DNA of 64,000 nucleotides from Rhinopomastus cyanomelas (Eukaryota > Chordata > Aves > Bucerotiformes > Rhinopomastidae): the NCBI GenBank assembly GCA_013400115.1, contig VXBP01002270.1, forward strand, positions 62,001-126,000, written 5' to 3'. The translations under genes were made by a program, and so were the position numbers. Every line of letters starts with the position of its first letter. The stretch's first letter is position 1. Positions 54,935 to 64,000 of this stretch are shown in pieces. Under the pieces are notes generated by a model that saw nothing but the letters and a program-made list of their open reading frames with translations, was not told the origin of the DNA and did not search any database.

Positions 54935-56634
54935 AGATGCTGAGGAGGCTTAGGAGAGTCTGTTTACACCAGGACAGGCACAAGAGCTTTGCAATCATAT
55001 GGTTCACATCTGGAACTTACAGGCATGATAATTTTATAACCCTGTCCTCATGGTCTGAAGCGACGCAACAGTCTCCTTCCCTTTCTAGTCTAAGTGAAGT
55101 TTCACCACTGCTACAAGGGACAGGGCTGCAAGGTACATCCTCATGTATCTTGCGACTTCACGTGACTCCGAGACCACACACCACACTGTAAAAAAGGTAC
55201 TGGGGAGCTGCAGAGCTTGTGAGGCACACATGGGCACCGTCTTCAAATCAAAGAGGAAGCCCCAGCTTCCATTTACTGCTGCTCACACGAGTGCCTCTGT
55301 AGCTCGTTCAGAGACCCCTCTGGTTGCTTTTATGGGACAAATGAGTCTTTCTTCTAACAAGCCACATTCTGATGACTCTACACGCTTGTTTTTCTGCTTG
55401 AACCCAAGAAACCTCATGCTCAACCAACCCTTTTTCATGTGTACGTGAGGCTGCACGACCACTGTGAGGAGAGATGCGCAGGCAGGGGGACTCAAAGCGC
55501 TGAGAACAAAACAAAGAGCAAATCACCTCCAACCATAGAGGGAATGTGGAAAAGATTAATGTCTCTTAAGACTAATACTTCTACATTTCCGCAGCCACAG
55601 CCCCAGCACGATCCCAGCTGTGTGCGTGTTGCAGGCACTTTTGTGCCTGGACTCACAATCAGCCTAAACCCAAACCCACGGCCATCATCAAGCGCAGTTG
55701 GGCCGCGTGTTTGGAACCTAAACGCAAAGAAACTAAAGAGCATTTCCCTGGGAGGCAACAGGGATGTTGGCAACATGCTGTTGAGTTTTGAACATGTGAA
55801 AGCAATTGCTAATGCACAGAGAAAGTGGACTGGAGGAGGACTTTCCCTCCAGGTTGGAGAGCAGCTTCGATCTGTTGACAAATCAGTTCAGTCTAACATG
55901 CCCTATGCAGATGTCAGCTGCATCCCTGAAACCCGGACACACACAGACACACACATGGAGCAGCATTTCTGTGACTCCTTTTGAATGTCTGCTTCTCTGT
56001 TGATGAAGACAATTCATCTTCAATGATGTCCCTTTACAATGACACATGGAGTGGGGCAACAACATATTTGAATGGGAAAACCTCACCGGTTTAATTTATA
56101 GGGTTTATTTATTCATAAGACCAGTTTCTGCAATTTCTGACTTTCCATTCCCTCTCCCCTGCTCTGCAAGCACAGACTATGTTGTATCTTCAGTGTTTAA
56201 CCCAGTCTGGGTAGGAATGTGGAGGATTTACTGAAATAATCCCACATGAGACAAGACAAGTCATTAGAGGCAGAAGAGTGAGAGCTCAGGAGGGAGAAGG
56301 TGTTTGTGAGCTCTTTAGGGCAGGTGCTGTTGTCTGCAGGACACACAGTGTGGCCACAGCAACTTCAGTGGTGGATCTGTCCATGAAGGATGGGCCAAAT
56401 TCTGGTCCCTACCACCCATGACTTGAGTGGGAACAGGACCCACACAGCAAAGAGCAGGATTTGTCTCTTTCTGTGTAATGTACATAACCAAAAGAGGGAG
56501 GAAGACACCACTTAGACATTCATCACAGCAATGACCTTGGTCTTTCTAACATCAGTGCCAACAATATAACTGATAAAATAGCCTAAAGCTGACCTCTGCC
56601 TCATGACTGGATTTCTGCCAGTGGAAAATGGGCT
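54935..56634. other. Unique intronic stretch
   Basis: 1.7 kb without transposon or recognised exon. A (CA)-rich run lies near 55937-55955, and A/T-rich DNA at 56080-56120. A 181-codon frame at 55439-55984 has no domain signature. Confidence 0.4.
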
Positions 56635-57078
56635 TCATAGAATGGCCAGGGTTGGAAGGGACCTTAAAGATCATCTAGTTCCAACACCCCCGCACAGGCA
56701 GGGGGACCTTCTCTAGACCAGGTTACTCAGGGCCCCAGACAACGTGGTCTTCAACACTGCCAGGGATGGGACAGCCACAACTGCCTTGGGCAACCTGCTC
56801 CAGCATCTCAGCACCCTCACAGCAAAGAATTGGTTCCTCATATCCAACTGCAGTCTCCCCTCTTCAAGCCTGGAACCCCTTGTCCTCTCACTATCCCCCG
56901 TGTCAAAAGCCCTCCCCCAGCTTTCTTGTAGCCCCCTTCAGAGATTGGAAAGTTGCTAGATGATCACCTGGGAGCCTCCTCTTTTCCAGGTGAACAACCC
57001 CAACTTGCTCAGCCTGTCCTCAGAGGGGAGCTGCTCCAGCCCTCTGAGCATCTGAGTTGCTCTCCTTGGAGTTCTTTG
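56635..57078 (-). repeat. CR1 LINE fragment, antisense
   Basis: 'catagaatggccagggttgg', 'caggcagggggaccttctct', 'agggatgggacagccacaac' and 'gctcagcctgtcctcagagg' follow the CR1 order over about 440 bp. Confidence 0.93.
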
Positions 57079-57559
57079 CTTGTGTGTATGGCTGCCCCCT
57101 AAACAAAGTTTCTGCTAAATGTATACAAGAAACCAAGACAACTCCAAGTCCCCTTTTCCTACCAAGACATCAATTGCATCTACTCCCAAGGTTCCAAAAT
57201 GCTTGAGAGATGTCTGAAATGTCAGGACTACAATCACACAAACTGATCTCCTTCACTCTGCTTCTTGCACTCCTGTGCAAACCCCTGGACCAGCAATACA
57301 TTGGTTAGTTTCCCTGGACAGGGGGATGGGGACTGTAAGTACTCCAGAAGGCAAGTACTTACAGTCATTGCCCCCAAGGAACAAAGCTGCTGCCAGGAAC
57401 TGGAGGTAGCCAGCCATTCCTTGCTTACTGTAAATATTTTGCAGCCAGTAATCACAGTCCATTTCCCTCCTCCACTCTGGAAAAATCTTGCTGTTCCTAA
57501 AGCTGGGGCAATCAAACTGTTAGTGACTGATTCTTCCAACATCTCCAGCTCCCCTCTGG
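57079..57559. other. Unique intronic stretch
   Basis: No exon was found. An imperfect inverted repeat around 'tgtaagtactccagaaggca' and 'agtacttacagtcattg' lies at 57333-57370. Confidence 0.4.
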
Positions 57560-57614
57560 AATCATAGACTCTTTCAGGCTGCAAAAGACCTTAAAGATCA
57601 TCAAGCCCAGTCAT
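57560..57614 (-). repeat. CR1 LINE tail fragment, antisense
   Basis: aatcatagactctttcaggc and 'ccttaaagatcatcaagccc' are a diverged CR1 3' end. Confidence 0.72.
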
Positions 57615-58555
57615 GTCCACTTGGCCAAAGCCATCTTCTTCCCACTCCTGTTTCTGTCCCAGAACACAGAGGAGAGGATCAGACAGGGGCAAGATAATGC
57701 CAAGATCCTCTTGTCTATCAGTCAGGGGAGACCAACTGTTGAGGAGTGACCCCAGATTTCCACACCTTCTGAGCAGGAAACCAATTTTGCCCCTAGTGTT
57801 TTCTACCTGCAGCTTCACCTGGTCCATGAGGAGGAAGCTCCTGCAAACCAAAGGATAGAGACAGGATGGAGATATGGGAGATCCACAGCCTCCTCCAGCA
57901 GCATCGGCGCCGGATGTACAAAGGGGCACTTCAAAACCCAACCTCTGAGGAGCAAACAGAGCTGCCATGGGAACAGCTGCCAATGCAAGAGCAGCAGCAG
58001 CAGCTCTTTAGGTCTGTTCTGTGCTGGGGAATAGCTGGATAAGATTAATAGAAATAGTTTTGCTAACTGGTGGTTCTCCTAAGTGAGGCTAAAAGTAAGA
58101 GATGGCTGTTCAGGCCAATATGGCAGCATGTGGAGGATGGAAGAAAGAGCCAACATTTGGCAGGAGTTATGGAAAAAAACACAGGCTCTTGTTTCCTGCT
58201 TAGGGGTAAAGAGGAGCACGAGGCGTGAAAGCGCTCTGTAAACACTCCCTCCATTCACCCTGGCATCTCCTTGGGACTTTAAAGAATTCTGCAAAGCAAA
58301 ACCCCAAAAAATGCTGCGGTCAGTTCTGAGAGGGGCTCGAAGGCTGAACAGCTAGCAACAAAAACCCATCCGTGCCTGGGCTGGAATGAAGAAAATTCAA
58401 AGGCAAATATGCTAAAGGATCGTTGCAGGAGTCAAGTCCCCTGGGGAGCAGCAGCAGGAACGACGCCAGCTCGGTGATTGCTGGCAGCGAGGACAACTAA
58501 GTGATGGCACCAACCCCAGGAGCACCAAAGGGCACCAAAACCTGAACGTACAACG
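57615..58555. other. Unique intronic stretch
   Basis: No exon or repeat was recognised. Confidence 0.4.
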
Positions 58556-59037
58556 CAATACAAGAAGGACACTGAGGTGCTGGAGTGGGTCCAGAGAAGG
58601 GCAATGAAGCTGGTGAAGGGTGTGGAGGGCAGGTCTGATGAGGAGTGGCTGAGGGAACTGGGGTTGTTCAGCCTAGAGAAAAGGAGACTGAGGGGAGACC
58701 TTATTTCTCTCTGTAACTACCTGAAAGGAGGGTGCAGAGAGGTGGGAGTTGGTCTCTCCTCCCAAGTCTCTAGCAACAGAACAAGAAGAAATGACCTCAA
58801 GCTGTGCCAGGGGAGGGTTAGATTGGACATCAGGAAATATCTCTTCCCTGACAGAGTGGTCAGTGTCTGGAACAGGCTGCCCAGGGAGAGGGTGAAGTCT
58901 CTATTCCTAGAGAGGTTCCAAGATGAGTAGATGTGGCCCTGGAGGACAGGATTTAGTTGGCAAGGTGGATTTGGGTTGATGGTTGGACTGGATGATCTTG
59001 TAGGTCTCTTCCAACCTTAGTGGTTCTACGATTCTAT
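58556..59037 (+). repeat. CR1 LINE fragment, sense, well preserved
   Basis: An open stretch of 117 codons shows VQRRAMKLVKGVEGRS, then EWLRELGLFSLEKRRLRGDL. The 3' UTR and a ggttctacgattctatgaa tail follow. Confidence 0.95.
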
Positions 59038-59795
59038 GAACTGAGCTACGAGCCAACTATGTGAAAAAGAGCAGCAGCACCCCAGAACAAAGCCAGAACC
59101 CTACCACTTTTCTTCCTCAGCTGTCAAATACCTTCCCTCACTGCCCTGGTTTAGATCATTTCATGCTGATTGAACCTCTCAGGGTTGAAAACACAGAAAC
59201 CAGGGATGTCATTATAAAGTAAAGGGTAAGATGTTTTATTAACAGAAAGTAAAAAAGGGTTTAAAAGACAGAACCCAGAGCCTTTTGCCCTCTCTTTTTC
59301 CCCCCCTCCCAGCACAGCTAACGTTCACACTACTCTAGCATTGCACTGCCACCAAGACATCGTCTTCTGAAAGATATATGAGAAGCAGAAAATTAGTTCT
59401 TTTCACCCGGAAAGCCAGAAATGAAGAGAAGCCAGATGGACCCTGGACGCCTGAGGAAGGGCAGGTAGCTGTCATCTGCCACGGCTTTGTCTCCTGTAAA
59501 CTTGGCTGCAAGGAGAACGCGCTGGCCCCGTGGTCAGTGACAGCACACTCTGCTCAGCATCCTGGAGAGGTGCCGTCCAACGGCCATCAATCACCCCGAG
59601 CAGAGCGCAGAGGAGACAAGTGCAGGCTGGAAGTCAACGATTGTAGGGGGGAACGTTTGGTGGAATGAGGGTAATGAGGAAAACAGGAAGCCCGAGCCTG
59701 TTTGCCCAAGGACAGGGATTATAATAGTGTCTATCCACACAATGGATATCCCTGCAAGCCTGTCACGTGCCATGAGGAGGAACATCTGAAGAAAT
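59038..59795. other. Unique intronic stretch
   Basis: No exon or transposon was recognised. A pyrimidine run occurs at about 59290-59310. Confidence 0.4.
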
Positions 59796-59965
59796 GTCAT
59801 TCTTTGGGTACCTGGGAGGGTGAGGAACCATCATCCTGTCAATATTTGGAGAAATACTGTTATTTAGATACACAGGAGGGTGAGGAACCATCATCCTGTC
59901 AATATTTGGAGAAATACTGTTCTTTAGATACCCAGGAGGGTGAGGAACCCTCATCCTGTCAAGTG
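59796..59965 (+). repeat. 60-bp minisatellite with 20-codon units
   Basis: Two full units start at 59816 and 59876 ('gagggtgaggaaccatcatc'), followed by a partial third, with a degenerate half unit in front. The period of 60 keeps an open frame: each unit reads EGEEPSSCQYLEKYC then xLDTQ. The enclosing frame (59702-59968) is 88 codons. A minus-strand frame through the units is also open. Confidence 0.95.
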
Positions 59966-60748
59966 TGAGGTGAGTGGAGCACTGGGGTGGGGAAGCAGAG
60001 CAGGGGTGAGGATGGAAGGGAGCAGCCAGCTGCTGGTTTAGCTGCCTGAGGTATCGGGGAGGTCATTTCCTCTCTGTGCCTGCCACTCCTCCCATGGAGA
60101 AATAGTTTGTTTTGTGACCTTCAAGAAACAAACACTGATGTTTTCCAGAAGTACCGACTGGTGGATCAACACAGATCAACTACAAAGAATTCACAGGGAC
60201 CTCATACTGGTTATGATAACCCCAACAGCAGGGGTTGTGCTCTTTAAAATGACATCTTGGCCCAGGATAAAACGAAGCCCCTGCAGTCCTGATCTTCTCA
60301 GGGAAAGCACATTCCTTTCTGGGTGCTCTCCAGAAAGCTGCTCTAGCAGCAGCCCCATTGCTTCCCTGAGAGGATGAGGATGGTTCTAGGTACTTCCAGA
60401 CCTGCTCTGTGTTAATGTGGGCTCTTGAGGACAGAACAAACCTCACTGCAGTGCAGCAAGCAGAGGTCCAAACATGCAGTGACCTGGTGGATACTGAAGG
60501 CAGACCCAGCCCGGAGCAATCTGGTTGGTTTGGAGGCACTGTGGCCACAGCAGCATTAAGAACTCTGGGCCTTTCACATGGAATTTGTGTGTGGTGAGAA
60601 GAACAAAGCACCTGAGCAGGAAAGCTGCAGCTGTTGAACCTCCTTCCCTCTTCCAACAGCCTCCAAATCACCTCCTGCTTTATGACATTGAAGGTGAGGA
60701 CGTGATCAGACAGGTGAGCTGGGAGGTTCAGGGACTCCAAAAAACATG
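59966..60748. other. Unique intronic stretch
   Basis: No exon or repeat was recognised. A 203-codon minus-strand frame at 60180-60791 has no family features. Confidence 0.4.
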
Positions 60749-60902
60749 GAATCACAGAATGGGTTGGGTTGGAAGGAACATCAGAGATCATCTAGCTCCA
60801 ACCCCCTGCCATGGGCAGTGACATCTCTCACCAGACCAGGTTGCTCAGAGCTCCATTCAGCCTGGCCTTGAACACTTCCAGGGATGGAGCAGCCACAACC
60901 TC
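60749..60902 (-). repeat. CR1 LINE 3' fragment, antisense
   Basis: aatcacagaatgggttgggt, 'ctccaaccccctgccatggg' and 'cttccagggatggagcagcc' show a 3' end of about 155 bp. Confidence 0.92.
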
Positions 60903-61503
60903 ATGTCAGAAATAAAAAGGATGGCTGGGAAAACACCCAGCAGTGATGAAAGCAGCAGGAATCAGAAACACCAGCAAAGCTGAGACCAGATCCAAGCTGC
61001 AGCCCCATTCAAACCCCTAAAATCAGTCACTGCTAACGCTTGGGCACTTTGTCCAGGCAGCTTCTGACACGGGAAGGGTTAAGGTAAGGGTTCAGGTCCT
61101 GCTCTTGTTTATCCTGAACATCAGAGAGGGACAGTTTGCTGTGAACCCACGGATCGATACCTCCCAGCTGCCAGTTTAATCAGGATTAAGTGAGCAGCGA
61201 TTAATTTTGCTCCCTTCCAACAACGTTTAGCCACCGTGTGAAAAAGTTTCCTCAATCACAAACAAGCTGACCTCGATATCATCTACCCAGACATTTTAAA
61301 GGGACTTAAAAAAAGAAAACAAAACCCCTGAAGCCAAAACACTGACGAGAAAGGGCCAAGAGCAATAATCTGGCTTTAATTAGGAGAGCTCAAGTGAGTT
61401 GCTGGCAGGAGGGGGATGAAGCAGAGCTGGAGGGTTTTGCTCGGAGCCAAGGCTGAGTGTTGGCACAAAGAGACATCTGCAGAGACACCTTTGAAGTGAC
61501 CAC
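60903..61503. other. Repeat-free intronic block, candidate regulatory element
   Basis: From 61020 to 61400 there are GGATTA/TAATC bicoid-type words (TTTAATCAGGATTAAG), GATTAATTTT and CTTTAATTAGG. The surroundings are CR1-rich. No exon evidence was seen. Confidence 0.45.
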
Positions 61504-61955
61504 AATCACAGAATCAATAAGGTTGGAAAGGATCAGTTTGCTGTAACAACCAGCTGAACAGGAGCCAGCAGGGTGCCCAGGTGGCCTGGAAGGTCAATGG
61601 CATGCTGGCTTGGATCAGGAATAGTGTGGCCAGCAGGACTAGGGATGGGATTCTCCCCCTGTACTGGGCACAGGGGAGGGTTAGGTTGGATGTCAGGAAG
61701 TCCTTCCTCCTGGAAAGGGTGTCAGAGCCTGTAATGGACTGCCCAGGGCAGTGGTGGAGTCCCCATCCCTGAAGGTGTTGAAGGACAGACTGGATATGGC
61801 ATTTAGTGCCCTGGTCTGGTCGATGCAGTGATGTTAGGTCCTGGGCTGGGCTGGATGAGCTCAAAGGGCTTTTCCAGCCTCAATAATTCTGTGGTTCTGT
61901 GACTTCTAAGAGCATCAAGTCCAACCTTCAACCCAACACCTCCACAACCAAGTGT
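61504..61955 (-). repeat. CR1 LINE fragment split by a sense CR1
   Basis: The outer antisense halves are 61504-61537 (aatcacagaatcaataaggt) and 61904-61955 ('ttctaagagcatcaagtcca'). Joining them restores a normal CR1 3' end. Confidence 0.8.
61552..61903 (+). repeat. CR1 LINE fragment nested in another CR1, sense, internally deleted
   Basis: It starts 'ctgaacaggagccagcaggg', holds 'gtgtggccagcaggactagg', jumps at 'gggcacaggggagggttagg' to the 3' region, and ends with an aattctgtggttctgtgac tail. Confidence 0.9.
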
Positions 61956-62279
61956 GCAACAGGAGCAAGAAGCAGCAGCGAAGTCCCCAACACCCCTCCC
62001 TAGCTCAGGGGGGCTCCAAGGGCAATATCAGAGCAGTGCCCAAGGGCAGAGACGCCTCCTTGGTCTGCAGGGATGTGGCCAGATATGGAGGTGGCCCCAT
62101 GGCTGGAGATTTTGCTGCTGGTTTAGTGCTAATGGAGCCAACCCCACAGCACTCAAGCACCTGCCCCTCCTTCCAAGGAGCCCAGCACAAGGGCTATGAA
62201 AAGCCAGACTCTGCTGGTTTGTCCTCCCTGCCCTGAAAAGTCTCTTACTCTCGCCCATAGGTTGACGCACGAAGGAAGC
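61956..62279. other. Unique intronic stretch
   Basis: No exon or repeat was recognised. Confidence 0.4.
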
Positions 62280-62541
62280 AATGGGACAAGAGGAAATGGG
62301 GCCAAGTTGCACCAATGAGGTTCAGATTGGATCTCAGGAAAAACTTCTTCCCAGAAAGAGTGGGGAGGCCTTGGAACAGGCTGCCCAGGGTGAGGGGGTG
62401 GAGAAACCATCACTAAAGGGGTTCAACAAATGGGCAGACAGGGTGTTTCAGGAGATGATTTAGTGGTTCCAGATTGTAGGGCAGATGGCTGGACTTTATG
62501 ATCTTGAAGGCCTTTTCCAACCTTGGTGATTCTCTAATTCT
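62280..62541 (+). repeat. CR1 LINE 3' fragment, sense
   Basis: Close to the copy at 28043: 'caagttgcaccaatgaggtt', 'ttccagattgtagggcagat', and tail ggtgattctctaattctaa. Confidence 0.92.
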
Positions 62542-63137
62542 AAGAGAACATACCTGAGGAAGGAGGAAAGCAAGACACAGTAGGCAGAAGGACAGCTCTG
62601 AGGTCTGTTAAAGTCCTTTCTCTCAGCTATTCTGCCCATTACAAAGGCACCAGAAGTTCTCCAAAGAAAGGCCAGCAGACAGGGCTGGACTTTGTTTCCA
62701 AGCTTCATCTGAAATCACACTTGGCAGAGCAATCTCAGCCTGCTGGAAGAGCATGAGGACGTGCATGGCAAGAGCTTCTCTTGGGTTGGAGCTCTCTAGA
62801 TTTTTCTAAGCCATCTGGGCTCGGATTTAGCCTGCAGCAGAAGGCCCTCTAAGTCCCAAATGAAAAGTCAGCTCCTATCCAAAGGTTCAGCAAGGGGTCA
62901 GTGGCAGAGGAACAGCTGAAGAATTTGATCATTAAATCCTCCCAGTTAATGGCAGCGGGGAACAGTCTTTGCCATTGCAAAGGCAAACTCACCCAATGTT
63001 TTCTTGCTCCCCAGACCCCTCAACTATTTCATCTAGCTGGAAGGTTTCTGCTACTATTTCCTATCTGCTGGAAAAGGAGTGAAGGACACAGTGCAGGCAA
63101 AGCTCAGGCAGATGATGAGTTTCCCAGCACTAGGTTA
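62542..63137. other. Unique intronic stretch
   Basis: No exon or repeat was recognised. Confidence 0.4.
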
Positions 63138-63478
63138 GAATCACAGAATCATTCAGGTTGGAAAAGACCCTTGAGATCATCAAGTCCAACCAATAACCCT
63201 ACTCTACCAAGGTCAACACTAGACCAAATCTCTTAAGCACTGCATCGAAATGACCTTTAAACAGATCCAGACATGGGGACTCAACCTTGCCCCTGGGCAG
63301 CCAGTTCTAATCTGGCTCATCTTTCTGCGAAGATGTTTTTCCTAAGATCCAATCTGACACAACTTGACCCCATTTCCTCTTGTCCTATCGCTAGTCCCTA
63401 GGGAGAAGAGGCCAACACCTGTCTCACTACACCTTCTCTTCATGTGGTTTGGGAGAGCAATGAGCTCTCATCGCTCTC
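63138..63478 (-). repeat. CR1 LINE fragment, antisense
   Basis: agaatcacagaatcattcag, 'taaccctactctaccaaggt' and 'gactcaaccttgcccctggg' are in order. The 5' part ('gtttgggagagcaatgagct') is diverged. Confidence 0.9.
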
Positions 63479-64000
63479 TTACGTTTCAACATAATATTTC
63501 AACACTTGACTTTTTCCCCTCAAAAATCACCACCAGAACATCTGCAGAAACCCAACCGTACACCTGCATGTCCCTACACGCACAGAGCCAAACAAAACAG
63601 CAACACTGAGTATTTCCCACTAAAAACCCCTCCACATTCCTCTTGAATCATTGACACCATTATATAAAATACATCCTTGCTGCTACACGGTTATAAAAAG
63701 CCTCTGCAACTTCACTGCACGTTGCCCTTGATCATGTGGAAGCAAGGAAGAACAAAATCATTAGGAGCTAAATTATTCCAGTAGCCTATTATCAGAGTAT
63801 AATCTTATTAAAGAAAATTCATGCTGCTCTAGCCTCTTATCTTCTCCACTTACAGAAGAGCCATGTGGTGCATTCCTGAGTGCGTGGAGATCATAACATT
63901 ATGGGGAATTACGCAGCCTGCGTATGGAAAAAGGAGCGTCAGGCCGTCCCTTCGAGGAGGGGTGCTGAGTTTTGTCACTGAGGAGCTACCCAGTCACAAA
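63479..64000. other. Repeat-free A/T-rich end of window, candidate regulatory element
   Basis: There is no transposon. From 63640 the sequence is A/T-rich with ordered words (TATTATCAGAGTATAATC, CATAACATTATGGGGAATTA) and no exon signature. Confidence 0.4.

Larger units (their letters stand above)
45214..64000 (-). other. LHPP: Last LHPP intron (extends beyond the window)
   Basis: The acceptor is at 45214-45220. I searched the minus strand for the preceding exon (the GDD and MRALQVRTGK-type blocks) and did not recognise it, so the intron is at least 18.8 kb. It is filled with CR1 fragments and several unique blocks. Confidence 0.65.

Noticed and set aside
55439..55984. 181-codon plus-strand frame
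   Set aside because: No domain, no good initiation context seen, and a competing open frame on the opposite strand.
57536..57556. Possible LHPP exon from the 'ccaacatctccagctcccct' word on the minus strand
   Set aside because: The translation (GELEMLEES) lacks the GDD metal-binding motif, and no matching splice sites are present.
60180..60791. 203-codon minus-strand frame in the LHPP intron
   Set aside because: No LHPP or other family motif, and it ends within a CR1 tail.

Overview
The window is vertebrate nuclear DNA, almost certainly from a bird. It has no bacterial-style gene packing, only two recognisable protein-coding genes split by long introns, and about sixty fragments of CR1 LINE retrotransposons. 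The CR1 copies carry the avian 3' end (ATTCTATG-type short repeats next to a 'ggttggaagggacct' block). No rRNA, tRNA, CRISPR array or intact mobile element was recognised. One ambiguous base (N) lies at 31747.

Left two thirds, plus strand: FAM53B. Four coding exons were assembled from splice sites, reading phase and family similarity: 11639-11707 (start codon, after 5' UTR from 11470), 14681-14732, 24951-25675 and 38818-39120 (stop). Joined, they give 382 residues, and every junction keeps frame. The first two coding exons are only 23 and 17 codons and were found by reading the DNA. The 5' promoter and first exon must lie left of the window, so 1-11469 reads as intron plus repeats. The 3' UTR starts at 39121 and probably runs to a poly(A) signal at 42317, with a possible earlier site at 41412.

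Right third, minus strand: the terminal coding exon of LHPP (45123-45213), a HAD-family phosphohistidine/phospholysine phosphatase. Its 3' UTR runs left to a poly(A) signal near 44421. FAM53B and LHPP are convergent, as on human 10q26, with about 2 kb between their presumed ends. Everything from 45214 to 64000 reads as the last LHPP intron; no further LHPP exon was recognised.

The two genes have unrelated roles (nuclear Wnt/beta-catenin support for FAM53B, protein-histidine dephosphorylation for LHPP), and nothing suggests they work together. The most interesting material is in the repeats and introns: two CR1 copies sharing the same 3' flank but different 5' ends, two CR1 copies sharing an unusual 5' segment, three nested insertions, a 60-bp minisatellite of 20-codon units, and several repeat-free, homeodomain-site-rich intronic blocks that look like candidate enhancers. 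I found no evidence of a wholly new biological system.
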